Positions 15,946-24,526 are shown, numbered from the stretch's first letter. The stretch is 31,180 nucleotides of DNA from an uncultured Lachnospiraceae bacterium (GCA_946549155.1 CAMNQN010000003.1:1-31180), one strand, 5' to 3'. Notes: generated from the sequence alone by a model not told the origin. A program made the numbers and translations.

Positions 15946-16650
15946 ATGAAACATGACACCGATCAAAAGAAACGCGTAATTCCAACCCCAAAAACAAATT
16001 CACAGGAATCCCTCTATAAATCCGACAGCCAAAAACCATCCTGCCTTTGCGAGCCAGAACTGGCCTATGCCGCAAAACGCCAGGGCGCCTATACGCTGGA
16101 GGATTATTACAAAATCCCCGATGAGCGAAGAGTGGAGCTGATCGATGGAGTTATCTACGATATGTCCTCTCCCACCGCTGCTCATCAGCTAATCGGGGGC
16201 TTTATCTATTCTAAAATGCTGGATTTCGCAGCCAGTAAAAAGGGAACCTGCCTTCCGCTGATCGCTCCCTTTGACGTGCAGCTCGACTGCGATAACCGGA
16301 CCATGGTTCAGCCTGATGTGATGATCGTCTGCGACCGGGATAAGATTATCCAGCACTGTGTGTACGGAGCCCCGGATTTTATTATCGAGATACTCTCCCC
16401 CTCCACCCGGAAAAAAGATATTACAATTAAACTGAGCAAATATTCCAACGCCGGTGTCCGGGAATACTGGATGATCGATCCCGACAAAAAGCAAATCTGG
16501 GTCTACGACTTTTCCCAGGAAGAATTTCCCGCCCTTTACGGCTTCGATGACACCATTCCTGTGGCTGTCTGGAACGGAGATTTTTCCATCGACTTCAAAG
16601 AAGTCTACGAGCATGTCCGTTTCCTGTATGAAAGAGAATCACAGCATTAA
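15946..16650 (+). CDS. Uma2-family PD-(D/E)XK nuclease-like protein (DUF820)
   Basis: 234 aa. Residues from about 43 (AYTLEDYYKIPDERRVELID, then GVIYDMSSPTAAHQ) followed by VQPDVMIVCD, FIIEILSPSTRKKD and KLSKYSNAGVREYWMIDP are the Uma2 core; the Asp of PDV, Glu of IEI and the basic run after LSPST are the nuclease-fold active-site positions. The biological role of the family is largely unknown. An N-terminal extension of about 40 polar residues (KKRVIPTPKTNSQESLYKSD) is not part of the domain. ATG at 15946 follows AAAAGGAGG by about 7 nt; an in-frame upstream ATG lies inside the hairpin-rich leader and lacks a ribosome site. Its stop overlaps the stop of the convergent MATE gene. Confidence 0.85.
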   Translation: MKHDTDQKKRVIPTPKTNSQESLYKSDSQKPSCLCEPELAYAAKRQGAYTLEDYYKIPDERRVELIDGVIYDMSSPTAAHQLIGGFIYSKMLDFAASKKGTCLPLIAPFDVQLDCDNRTMVQPDVMIVCDRDKIIQHCVYGAPDFIIEILSPSTRKKDITIKLSKYSNAGVREYWMIDPDKKQIWVYDFSQEEFPALYGFDDTIPVAVWNGDFSIDFKEVYEHVRFLYERESQH

Positions 16651-18050
16651 TCCAGCTTCCGGTACACGGTAAAGTACATAGTCACATAGCAGGCCAGACC
16701 GCCGATAAAATTGGAGACCGGTTCCGCCAGGAAAACTCCATTGACCCCCAGGCCGCCCACATAGGGCAGAAGGATGGTCAGCGGAACTACGATGACGATC
16801 TTCCGAAACACCGAAAAGAACACGGCCTGTTTGGCCCGGCCTAACGCTATGAAGGTAGACTGGCCCGCGAACTGAAAAGCCATCATTACAAAACCGAAAA
16901 AGTACAGCTTCAGTGCCGGCACCCCCTGGCGCAGAAGCTCCGGATCCTTGTTGAACAGACGAATCCAGAATTCCGGAAACAGTACCACCGCCAGCCATAC
17001 CAGAAAAGTATACGCCAGGCAGACGATGGTCTGAAAATGGATTCCCTGCTTTACCCGGTGATATTTTCCCGCGCCATAATTGTAGCCCACCACCGGCTGG
17101 GCTCCATTGTTAATCCCCTGCACCGGCAGAGACACCACGGTACGGACAGAGTTTAATACCGTCATAATAGCGATATACAGGTCTCCGCCGAACATTCCCA
17201 GCATCCGGTTGCAGGCCAGCTGTACCGCGGAGTTGGTAAAGTTTACGATAAACCCGGTAAGCCCCAGGCCGCAGATGCTCTTTGCCATGCCCCACTCAAA
17301 ACAGATATTTTTTCGTTCCAGCCGCAGGATGGCCTTCTTTCCGGTCAGGAATTTCAGCACCCACAGGGCGGATACAGCCTGGGAGATGATAGTGGCCCAG
17401 GCTGCGCCCTTCACCCCCATGTTCATTCCAAATATCATGATGGGATCCAGGACAATATTCAGGGCAGCGCCGATGGCGATGGTGGCCATCCCCACCCTTC
17501 CGAAGCCCTGAGCGTTAATGAAAGGATTCATGCCCAGACTAACCATCATAAACAGCGTTCCCGCAGAATAAATCCTCATATATTCCGCCGCATAACGATA
17601 AGTTTCCAGACTGGCTCCAAAAGCCCGTAAAATGGGATTCTCAAACACCTGCAGGATCACCGTCAGCGCCGCTCCCGTGACCACCAGCATAAAAAAAGAA
17701 ACACCCATGATTTTTTTTGCCCGGCCGTGATCCCCTTTCCCTCTGGCGATGGAACATAAAGGCGCACCTCCGGTCCCAAATAGTCCGGCGAACGCGCTCA
17801 TTAATGTAATAATAGGAAAACATACACCAACACCGGTCAGGGCCAAAGTCCCTGCTTCCGGAATTCTTCCTATATAGATTCGATCCACGATATTATACAA
17901 AATATTAATAAATTCCGCCATCATCATAGGAAGCGCCATCCGCATAATATTGGCCCCCATAGACCCCAGGCTGAAATCATTCTGCCCGCTCTTCTCCAAC
18001 TTTGCCACACCCTCTCGCACAGCCTCACTGTTTTTCGAAACCTTCACCAT
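16647..18050 (-). CDS. MATE-family efflux transporter
   Basis: 467 aa with about twelve transmembrane segments in two similar halves. The start is cytoplasmic and polar (to about residue 30), then IMRMALPMMMAEFINILYNI and VDRIYIGRIPEAGTLALTGV, the classic MATE N-terminus; the second half holds QPVVGYNYGAGKYHRVKQGI. Exports drugs or metabolites in exchange for sodium or protons; the substrate is unknown. Only a weak ribosome site (GGAGAATAAGAG) precedes ATG at 18050. Its end overlaps the Uma2 stop within TTAA, so no terminator separates the convergent genes. No regulator is adjacent. Confidence 0.92.
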   Translation of the reverse strand: MVKVSKNSEAVREGVAKLEKSGQNDFSLGSMGANIMRMALPMMMAEFINILYNIVDRIYIGRIPEAGTLALTGVGVCFPIITLMSAFAGLFGTGGAPLCSIARGKGDHGRAKKIMGVSFFMLVVTGAALTVILQVFENPILRAFGASLETYRYAAEYMRIYSAGTLFMMVSLGMNPFINAQGFGRVGMATIAIGAALNIVLDPIMIFGMNMGVKGAAWATIISQAVSALWVLKFLTGKKAILRLERKNICFEWGMAKSICGLGLTGFIVNFTNSAVQLACNRMLGMFGGDLYIAIMTVLNSVRTVVSLPVQGINNGAQPVVGYNYGAGKYHRVKQGIHFQTIVCLAYTFLVWLAVVLFPEFWIRLFNKDPELLRQGVPALKLYFFGFVMMAFQFAGQSTFIALGRAKQAVFFSVFRKIVIVVPLTILLPYVGGLGVNGVFLAEPVSNFIGGLACYVTMYFTVYRKLD

Positions 18051-18138
18051 TCTCTTATTCTCCGCAATAATTCCGCATTTTTATCTGTCTAATTATAGCA
18101 CGATACCAAAGAAAATGTTACTGTTTCGGTGCATATTG

Positions 18139-18182
18139 TGTTTTGTTAATTAGCAGGATGCAGGAAGAGGCGGGGCCGGGCA
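18139..18182 (+). repeat. Fragment of the dispersed GC-rich repeat
   Basis: TGTTTTGTTAATTAGCAGG then ATGCAGGAAGAGGCGGGGCC matches, with a few changes, the left part of the unit at 30576-30620 (TGTTTTGTTAA..GCGGACGCAG, then GAGTCGGGGCC) and the start of the one at 31001. It occupies the gap between the ygeY pseudogene and the MATE promoter region. Confidence 0.5.
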
Positions 18183-18196
18183 GTATATTTCAGATT

Positions 18197-18738
18197 TTAC
18201 AACTCTTTCACCAGCTCTGCATAGAACAAAGCGGCATTGACAATATCCTCTAACCTGCAATGTTCATTTTTCTGATGTGCTAAAAGATAGTCGCCCGGGC
18301 CAAAGCCGATGGTTGGCACATGGTAGCGGCCGGCACATGCAAAGCCATTGGTGGCAAAATTCCATTTGCATAATTCTGGTTTGCGCCCAAACATATTTTC
18401 ATAAGCATGGATTCCCACCTGGGTCAGCCTACTGTCAACCGGTTCTTCCCATGCAGGCAGAAGGGTATGAAGTACAATTTTTTCCCTGTCCAGCTGAAGC
18501 CTACAACATCCAGATGCGCGTCAAACAGAATCTGCTTCGGTCCATTGCCCATCCGTCCCATTACATTGCCGTAAGAATCGATCTTAGCATCCTCAAATCC
18601 CAGTTCCTGCATCTTTGCCAATACCAGACGGCATGCCTCCTCTTCATGGCCGGTCAGACTGGGGATACGGATCAGCTTTTGCTCAAAGTCGATCATATCC
18701 TGGCGTACTTCATTCATTGTGCTTTTTAAATCACTCAT
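18197..18738 (-). pseudogene. ygeY: ygeY-type M20 hydrolase with internal deletion
   Basis: The N-terminal part (18738 leftward) reads MSDLKSTMNEVRQDMIDFEQ, KLIRIPSLTGHEEEACR, then QILFDAHLDVVGFSW, the M20 peptidase start with the first metal His/Asp. It loses frame near 18480. A second frame continues LPAWEEPVDSRLTQVGIHAY, NGFACAGRYHVPTIGFGPG and stops at 18197, matching the family C-terminus. Roughly 200 residues between them, including other metal ligands and the dimerisation domain, are gone. Start ATG at 18738 has AAGGAGGA upstream and overlaps the dpaL stop by 8 nt, the normal dpaL-ygeY operon arrangement. In the intact family this is a selenium-metabolism-linked hydrolase. Confidence 0.85.
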
Positions 18739-19954
18739 ATTGTAATCCTCCTTCATAAATAATTTCCCGGTAATGTTCCGGATCTGTGTCCCCCTCCGTG
18801 CTGAAGCACAAGACTACGGAATCTTCATCAAATCCCAGCTCCTGTTTCAGGTCCCTATATTCCTGTTTTCCTGCAAGCATAGCAACAAGTCCGGCAGTAA
18901 CTGCGCCGCTCTCCCCGGAGACCACTTTTTTATCATTATCTTCCGGTGCAGCCAACAGGCGCATTCCATAGGCAGAGACCTCATCCGGACATTTAAAATA
19001 CCAGTCCGCAAAATCACGCAAAATCGGCCATGTAATCGTGCAGGGCTCACCGCAGTTCAAGCCTGCCATAATCGTCGGCTTCTGATCAGCCGCCTCATGC
19101 GGCGCCCCATCATCAACCTTTGCGGATTGATAAATACAGGCCATGTTTTCTGGTTCTACTATTCCTATCTTTGGACGGCTGCCTTTGTAAACATTCGCCA
19201 GATACCCTGCCACACCTCCGGCCATAGCGCCAACGCCAGCCTGTACAAAGACATGTGTCGGTGCCAGCTGCCACTTTTCCATCTGCTGACAGGCTTCCTG
19301 AACCATTGTGGTATAGCCCTGGATAATCCAGGCCGGTATTTCCTCATAGCCCTCCCAGCTTGTATCCTGCACCAAATACCACCCCTGTTCCTCTGACATC
19401 TTTGCCGCATAACGGACAGTATCATCATAGCTTGTCTCCATAATCCTGACTTCTGCCTTGGGATTCACATCCCGGATTGCCTGCGCCCGCATCGGGGAGG
19501 AACCCTTTGGCATAAAAATATGTGCCTCACAGCCAAGCAGGCCAGCCGCCCATGAAACCCCCTTGCCATGATTGCCATCCGTTGCGGTGACGAAGACCAT
19601 CCTGCGGATCATTGCCTGGTATTCGGATTTTTCCAATTCTTTAAAACTTATCCTTCTGACATCCAACTCCAGTTTCCGGCAGATCACACAGGTCAGAGCA
19701 TATAAACCACCAAGCCCTTTAAATGCATTTAATCCAAAGCGTTTCGATTCGTCTTTCACCAAAAAAGCCTTTATTCCAAGCCGTTTTCCCATCGCATCCA
19801 GCTTAACCAATGGGGTGGGTTGGTATATGGCCAGACCCTTGTGGATTCGATGTGCTGCCGCTGTCGCTTGTTCTGATAGAAATTCCGGTCCTTTCCCACT
19901 GGAAATGTGTTCATTCCGAATAACAGAAATCATACCAATCTTCCTTTCCTTCAT
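18731..19954 (-). CDS. dpaL: 2,3-diaminopropionate ammonia-lyase
   Basis: 407 aa PLP enzyme of fold type II. Splits 2,3-diaminopropionate to pyruvate and ammonia. PLP lysine is expected at about Lys79 in DESKRFGLNAFKGLGG; phosphate loop-type glycines follow in QAGVGAMAGGVAGYLANVYK; TDGNHGKGVSWAAGLLGCEA and MPKGSSPMRAQAIR are typical of YgeX/DpaL. I chose ATG at 19954 because TAGGAGGTGA lies just upstream; an in-frame ATG at 19987 lacks a ribosome site. First gene of an operon whose second gene, ygeY, is now broken. Divergent from a GntR/FCD regulator that shares repeated AATATATT sites with it. Confidence 0.93.
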   Translation of the reverse strand: MKERKIGMISVIRNEHISSGKGPEFLSEQATAAAHRIHKGLAIYQPTPLVKLDAMGKRLGIKAFLVKDESKRFGLNAFKGLGGLYALTCVICRKLELDVRRISFKELEKSEYQAMIRRMVFVTATDGNHGKGVSWAAGLLGCEAHIFMPKGSSPMRAQAIRDVNPKAEVRIMETSYDDTVRYAAKMSEEQGWYLVQDTSWEGYEEIPAWIIQGYTTMVQEACQQMEKWQLAPTHVFVQAGVGAMAGGVAGYLANVYKGSRPKIGIVEPENMACIYQSAKVDDGAPHEAADQKPTIMAGLNCGEPCTITWPILRDFADWYFKCPDEVSAYGMRLLAAPEDNDKKVVSGESGAVTAGLVAMLAGKQEYRDLKQELGFDEDSVVLCFSTEGDTDPEHYREIIYEGGLQYE

Positions 19955-19985
19955 AAAATCACCTCCTATCTTAAATGCAATATCC

Positions 19986-20157
19986 AATATATTACTTATG
20001 TCTGTATGATACCGCGTGTTTTATTAATATGCAATATATTGGTTTGGAATTAGCAAAACAGCCAAATATAATTCATCTGCTTTGTACAGGATGCACAATC
20101 ACACGTTCTTCATTGATTTTTCAGCCCCCTTATGCTACAGTATGTATGTAATATATT
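19986..20157. promoter_or_regulatory. Divergent dpaL/gntR promoters with three AATATATT sites
   Basis: For dpaL (-): TTGCAT (20029-20034), 17-nt spacer, TATCAT (20006-20011). For gntR (+): TTGATT (20113-20118), 17-nt spacer, TACAGT (20136-20141). The palindrome AATATATT occurs at 19986-19993, 20033-20040 (touching the dpaL -35) and 20150-20157 (at the expected gntR transcription start). This placement fits repression of both genes by the GntR protein. AT-rich chance matches cannot be excluded. Confidence 0.45.
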
Positions 20158-20194
20158 GAATACCGAAACAATTATCCGAAAGGAAGGATATCCT

Positions 20195-20839
20195 ATGCCA
20201 ATCCCCACCGAACAAACCCCCATGGTACGCACAACTGCCCGTGAGCGAATCTATAAAACACTTCAGCAATGGATCGTTAATGGTACACTACTTCCAGAAG
20301 AACGTTTGAACGATGCTGATCTGGCACGCCATTTTTCTGTTTCCCGCACCCCAGTACGGGAAGCACTGCAAATGTTGGCGGAACAAAAGCTGGTGACAAT
20401 GGTTCCTTCCAGTGGAACTTATGTTTCATCCATTAATCTTGATGATATGGTCTATGTCTACGAGTTACTGGCTAACCTGCAGTCTTACGCTATTGAACTG
20501 GCGATAGACAAAATAACGGAAGAACACCTCCATAAGCTGCGCAGCATTAATGAGTCCTTTTACCATTATGCGCAGGAAAAAGCAGTAATTGACATGACCC
20601 ATGCTGATTGGGAGTTTCACCATTTGATTGCTGAACTGGCAGGCAATCCCTATTTGCTCACTTACACAGAACAATTGCTGATGCAGGCAAACCGCAACGA
20701 AATTCAATTTTTTAAAACATTCATGAACCCCATACAGAGCTTCGATGCACACAATCGGATTATTACCGCACTTCAGGAAAAGAATTTAGAGGATGCAAAG
20801 GCTAATATTCAACAGAATTGGTATATCTCCGTTCAGTAA
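20195..20839 (+). CDS. GntR-family regulator, FCD (FadR-like) type
   Basis: 214 aa. N-terminal winged helix at about residues 12-80 (TTARERIYKTLQQWIVNGTL, LNDADLARHFSVSRTPVREA, PSSGTYVSSI) followed by an all-helical FCD ligand-binding domain (DWEFHHLIAELAGNPYLL is its metal/ligand helix with Asp and His). ATG at 20195 is used because AAAGGAAGGA precedes it; the frame extends upstream but without a ribosome site. It is divergent from dpaL and probably represses the dpaL-ygeY operon in response to an amino acid such as diaminopropionate (inference from position). Confidence 0.85.
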   Translation: MPIPTEQTPMVRTTARERIYKTLQQWIVNGTLLPEERLNDADLARHFSVSRTPVREALQMLAEQKLVTMVPSSGTYVSSINLDDMVYVYELLANLQSYAIELAIDKITEEHLHKLRSINESFYHYAQEKAVIDMTHADWEFHHLIAELAGNPYLLTYTEQLLMQANRNEIQFFKTFMNPIQSFDAHNRIITALQEKNLEDAKANIQQNWYISVQ

Positions 20840-20919
20840 ACCTTGTTGTTGGCATCCATCCTTTTCTCTTCTGGGAAAAACTGTTTCGACTATCCATTTC
20901 CCATCATACTGCCCCTCCA

Positions 20920-20948
20920 TTGATTTTCCGATATCCTTTTGGTAAAAT
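20920..20948 (+). promoter_or_regulatory. Promoter of the NusG-II/Gx/apbE unit
   Basis: TTGATT (20920-20925), 17-nt spacer, TAAAAT (20943-20948), 50 bp upstream of the NusG-domain-II gene and after the GntR stop, so this cluster has its own start. Confidence 0.5.
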
Positions 20949-20998
20949 ACGTTGGGAAAGTTTTGTGACAACTCCAAACCAAGCGAAAGGCCTTAATT

Positions 20999-21364
20999 AT
21001 GAAAAAGAATGAAATCCGCATTTTCGCCGGTATTTTTCTGTTTGCCCTGCTTCTCTGGATTGCCCTGACGCTGTGTGGGCGGTTTCGGACTATTTCCTCT
21101 GTGAAAATCACTGTAGGAGGGACAGAGCTTGGCACCTACTCCCTGGCAGAGGATCAGGTGATTTCCATCGGGGAGGGAAATATCTGTGAAATCCGGGACG
21201 GCGAAGCGAGGATGATCTCTGCCGACTGTCCGGATCAGCTATGTGTGAAGCAGCCCGCAGTGGATGAAAACGGCGGAAGCATCGTTTGCCTTCCCCATCA
21301 GGTGGTGATTGAGGCAAGCTCCGGTTCTTCCCAGGCGCCTCAGGTGGATGCCATAAGTTCATAA
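20999..21364 (+). CDS. NusG domain II-containing membrane-anchored protein
   Basis: 121 aa. One N-terminal membrane helix (residues 8-26, IFAGIFLFALLLWIALTL) and an extracytoplasmic NusG-II-like beta domain with the family cysteines in ISADCPDQLCVKQ (Cys77, Cys82) and the closing SIVCLPHQVVIE. Function unknown, but such proteins are recurrently encoded next to Gx transporters, ApbE and Rnf in Clostridia, pointing to a role in extracytoplasmic flavinylation or Rnf assembly (inference). The ribosome site is the weak AGCGAAAGG 11 nt upstream. It is first in a run of co-directional genes through rnfB. Confidence 0.85.
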   Translation: MKKNEIRIFAGIFLFALLLWIALTLCGRFRTISSVKITVGGTELGTYSLAEDQVISIGEGNICEIRDGEARMISADCPDQLCVKQPAVDENGGSIVCLPHQVVIEASSGSSQAPQVDAISS

Positions 21365-21442
21365 GGACAATACAGATAAGCTCCTTTGTACCCGGCAGCT
21401 CCTGCGCCATATTTACAGGAGGATTATCCATAGGGAGGAATT

Positions 21443-21928
21443 ATGAATCGTAAATACGCATTTCTGGGACTCTTTTCCGCTCTGGCTATCATTTTAAGCT
21501 ACGTGGAAAGCCTGTTCCCGGTCTTTATCGGAGTGCCCGGCGTTAAGCTGGGACTGGCCAACCTGGCCATACTGTTTATTCTGGAGCAGTATTCCTGGAG
21601 AGAGGCGCTGTCAGTCTCCGGTATCCGCATTATCGTAACCGGATTTCTGTTTGGAAATATGTTCAGTATTCTTTACAGTCTGGCCGGAGCCCTTTTCAGC
21701 CTGACCGTCATGACCTTTCTGAAAAAGAAAACGGAAGCCAGTCTCTATGCCGTCAGTATGGCCGGAGGAATTGCTCACAATATCGGACAAATTCTGGTGG
21801 CCATGGCAGTGGTGGAAAATCTGAGCCTGATCTATTATATTCCGGTTCTGCTGATCTTTGGCATGATTACCGGGTTTTTGATCGGCCTTCTGACCCACGA
21901 GCTCCTGAAACGTCTTCCGGATGCCTGA
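21443..21928 (+). CDS. Gx transporter family membrane protein (heptaprenyl diphosphate synthase component I-like)
   Basis: 161 aa with five or so membrane helices, beginning MNRKYAFLGLFSALAIILSY and including VPGVKLGLANLAILFIL and GGIAHNIGQILVAM, the conserved pattern of the Gx/HepPPS-I group. The family is related to ECF-type S components and is thought to carry a small hydrophobic or flavin-like molecule; the true substrate is not known. Strong GGGAGGAA ribosome site. Its place between the NusG-II protein and ApbE suggests supply of a flavin or isoprenoid to the Rnf assembly system. Confidence 0.85.
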   Translation: MNRKYAFLGLFSALAIILSYVESLFPVFIGVPGVKLGLANLAILFILEQYSWREALSVSGIRIIVTGFLFGNMFSILYSLAGALFSLTVMTFLKKKTEASLYAVSMAGGIAHNIGQILVAMAVVENLSLIYYIPVLLIFGMITGFLIGLLTHELLKRLPDA

Positions 21929-22002
21929 GCCTTTGTCTGCTTAGGCGCAATTACAGCCTATTTTTAATACTTTTTGCAAGCTTACCACAGGGAGCCATCA
22001 CT

Positions 22003-23028
22003 ATGAATACATACAGAACCTCTGTTTTTGCCGAACTCAGCATAATTCTTCTTCCGGTCCTTCTTCTCTTCACGGGATGCGGCCGTTCCCCTTCCCGCCA
22101 CCCGGATCCCATTTCAGATACCGGCTTCTATCTTGATACGGTGGTCACCATCACGCTGTACGGGGTAGCGGATGATTCCCTGATTCAGGACTGCTTCTCT
22201 CTGATGGCCGATTATGAGGCGCTGCTAAGCCGCACCCGCCCGGGCAGCGACGTGTGGAAAATCAATCACAGCCAGGGGGAACCCGTGCAGGTATCTCCGG
22301 ATACGGCGGACCTGATCCGCAGGTCCCTTTATTACTCCGGGCTTTCCGACGGCGCCTTCGACGTCACCATCGCTCCGGTAACAGACCTGTGGGATTTCAC
22401 GGGGGAGGGCCAGCCTTCCCTGCCTGATCCCGCACAGCTTTCGGAAGCGCTGGCCCATGTGGACTACCGCAATATCCTGCTGGAGGACACCTCTGTCACG
22501 CTCTCCGATCCTCAGTCTGCCATCGACCTGGGCGGCATTGCCAAAGGCTACATCGCGGACCGCTTAAAGGAATTTCTCCTTACCAATGGCCGGGAAAGCG
22601 GTCTCATCGGGGGAATCATTGATCTGGGCGGAAATATTCTGACTGTGGGCTCCAAGCCTGACGGATCATCCTGGCGGATCGGCGTGCGCAGACCCTTTGC
22701 CCAAACTGCCGCCGAGCTGGCCGCCACGGTCACCTGCAGTGACCTGTCCCTGGTAACCTCCGGCACCTACGAGCGGTACTTTGAACTGGATGGGACCCTT
22801 TACCATCACATTTTAGACCCTCAAACCGGTTATCCCGCTGATACGGACCTGTCCAGCGTTTCCATTCTGGCCTCTTCCTCCATGGACTGCGACGCGCTCA
22901 GTACCTCCTGCTTTCTGCTGGGACTGGATCAGGGAATGGCGCTGATCGAAACGCTGGCGGATACGGAAGCTTTATTTATCACGGAAAACGGGGAGCTTTA
23001 CCGCAGCAGCGGCTTTCCGCAGGAATAA
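22003..23028 (+). CDS. apbE: FAD:protein FMN transferase (ApbE), lipoprotein
   Basis: 341 aa. Lipoprotein signal with lipobox LLLFTGC (Cys26). Core motifs: GFYLDTVVTITLYG, AIDLGGIAKGYIADRLKEF, GGIIDLGGNILTVG, HHILDPQTGYPA and DCDALSTSCFLLG, all typical of ApbE. Family knowledge: it moves FMN from FAD to a Ser/Thr in target proteins such as RnfD, RnfG and NqrB/C, outside the membrane, with Mg2+. Start ATG is preceded by AGGGAG. The targets are almost certainly the RnfD/G fusion 1.5 kb downstream. The rnf genes begin 150 bp later with a separate promoter. Confidence 0.95.
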   Translation: MNTYRTSVFAELSIILLPVLLLFTGCGRSPSRHPDPISDTGFYLDTVVTITLYGVADDSLIQDCFSLMADYEALLSRTRPGSDVWKINHSQGEPVQVSPDTADLIRRSLYYSGLSDGAFDVTIAPVTDLWDFTGEGQPSLPDPAQLSEALAHVDYRNILLEDTSVTLSDPQSAIDLGGIAKGYIADRLKEFLLTNGRESGLIGGIIDLGGNILTVGSKPDGSSWRIGVRRPFAQTAAELAATVTCSDLSLVTSGTYERYFELDGTLYHHILDPQTGYPADTDLSSVSILASSSMDCDALSTSCFLLGLDQGMALIETLADTEALFITENGELYRSSGFPQE

Positions 23029-23090
23029 ACTCCGGAACTGTCCTGCGACATTTTTTTCCAATTGTATTGTCGAATATGGAAGATTTCATA

Positions 23091-23119
23091 TTGAAAACCC
23101 CACAAGAAACTGATATCTT
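23091..23119 (+). promoter_or_regulatory. Promoter of the rnf operon
   Basis: TTGAAA (23091-23096), 17-nt spacer, TATCTT (23114-23119), 60 bp upstream of rnfC. A short inverted repeat AATATG/CATATT (about 23073-23092) overlaps the -35 and could be an operator; no regulator is identified. Confidence 0.5.
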
Positions 23120-23178
23120 TATATATAGTTTGTTTTTTATATTGTCAAAAAATTAACAAGTTTTGATAGGAGGTTGTT

Positions 23179-24513
23179 ATGCAAACGAAAACATTCAAGG
23201 GCGGCATTCACCCTGCCGGGCATAAGGAGCTTTCCAAGGGTCATCCCGTGGAGCGCTACCTTCCCAAGGGTGATCTTGTCTTTCCCACCAACCAGCACAT
23301 CGGAAAACCGGCCAGGCCCATCGTCCAAAAGGGGGACAAGGTTCTGGCAGGACAGATTATCGCGGAGGCCGACGGCTTTGTCTCAGCCAACGTGATCAGC
23401 TCCTGCTCCGGAACGGTGAAGGCCGTGGAAGAGCGGGTGACCTCCGCCGGCACCAGAGCGCTCTGCATCGTGGTAGAGAATGACGGCCAGTTTACTCTGG
23501 CTCCCGGTGTGGGAAAGACCCGGCACGAGGGAACCCTCTCCAACAAGGATATTCTGGACGCGGTGCAGGCCGCCGGTATCATCGGCCTGGGGGGCGCGGG
23601 CTTCCCTACCCACGTGAAGCTCTCCTCCAAAAATCCGGAGGGCATTGATTACATCATCGCCAACGGTTCTGAGTGTGAGCCCTATATCACCTGCGACGAT
23701 TTGCTGATGCAGAAGGAAAACCGGGAGATCGTGGAAGGCATCAAGCTGGTACTGCAGCTTTTCCCCAACGCCCAGGGCATCATTGCCATCGAGGATAACA
23801 AGCCGGAGGCCATCAAGGCTATGGAAGCGGTCTGTGCCGGAGAAAAACAGGTATCCGTCCAGCCGGTTATGGCGAAATATCCGGAGGGAGGAGAACGCAA
23901 CCTGATTTCTGTCGTGACCGGACGGGATCTGCGTTTCGGACAGCTCCCGGCAGACGTGGGCTGTATCGTGTGCAATGTGGCTACCCTGCATGCCATCTAC
24001 CGGGCTGTTTTCCATTCGGAGCCCTTGATGGAGCGATATTTCACTGTTTCCGGGAACGCCATTGCCAGCCCCCGCACTTTATGTGTGCGTCTGGGAACGA
24101 ACTGCTCTGAGCTGATTCAGGCAGCCGGAGGCATCAGGGAGGGCTGCACCGTGAAAAAGGTGCTCTTCGGCGGCCCCATGATGGGCGTGGCCTTAACCAC
24201 CCTGGACCTGCCGGTAAATAAAAATAACAACGCCCTCACCGTTCTGGCGGAGGACGATGTGGAGCTGGCGCAGTCCCAGATGACCGCCTGCATCCGCTGC
24301 GGACGCTGTGCCCACGCCTGCCCCATCCATCTGGTTCCCCAGCTGATGGCGGAGGCTGCCCAGCGGAAGGATTACGAACGTTATGAGAAGAAGCTTTACG
24401 GACTGGATTGTATCGCCTGTGGTTCCTGCACCTATGTCTGTCCCGCAAAACGGCCGCTGATGCAGCTGTTCAAACAGACAAAAGCCGCAATCCTGGCTGC
24501 GAAGAGAAAGTGA
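23179..24513 (+). CDS. rnfC: Rnf complex subunit C
   Basis: 444 aa. Peripheral NADH-binding subunit. N-terminus FKGGIHPAGHKELSKGHPVE is the RnfC barrel-sandwich domain; GLGGAGFPTHVKL (about 135-147) and NGSECEPYITCDD are the flavin/NADH-binding region shared with NuoF; the C-terminus holds two [4Fe-4S] ferredoxin motifs, CIRCGRCAHACP and CIACGSCTYVCP. Family knowledge: passes electrons between NADH and the membrane part of the ferredoxin:NAD oxidoreductase that pumps Na+ or H+. Start follows TAGGAGGTTGTT. First gene of rnfC-D/G-E-A-B, the Clostridium gene order. Confidence 0.97.
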   Translation: MQTKTFKGGIHPAGHKELSKGHPVERYLPKGDLVFPTNQHIGKPARPIVQKGDKVLAGQIIAEADGFVSANVISSCSGTVKAVEERVTSAGTRALCIVVENDGQFTLAPGVGKTRHEGTLSNKDILDAVQAAGIIGLGGAGFPTHVKLSSKNPEGIDYIIANGSECEPYITCDDLLMQKENREIVEGIKLVLQLFPNAQGIIAIEDNKPEAIKAMEAVCAGEKQVSVQPVMAKYPEGGERNLISVVTGRDLRFGQLPADVGCIVCNVATLHAIYRAVFHSEPLMERYFTVSGNAIASPRTLCVRLGTNCSELIQAAGGIREGCTVKKVLFGGPMMGVALTTLDLPVNKNNNALTVLAEDDVELAQSQMTACIRCGRCAHACPIHLVPQLMAEAAQRKDYERYEKKLYGLDCIACGSCTYVCPAKRPLMQLFKQTKAAILAAKRK

Positions 24514-24526
24514 GGAAACGGATAAG

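Noticed and set aside
23383..24015. 210-codon minus-strand open frame inside rnfC
   Set aside because: Shadow of rnfC; His/Gly-rich composition, no start signals.
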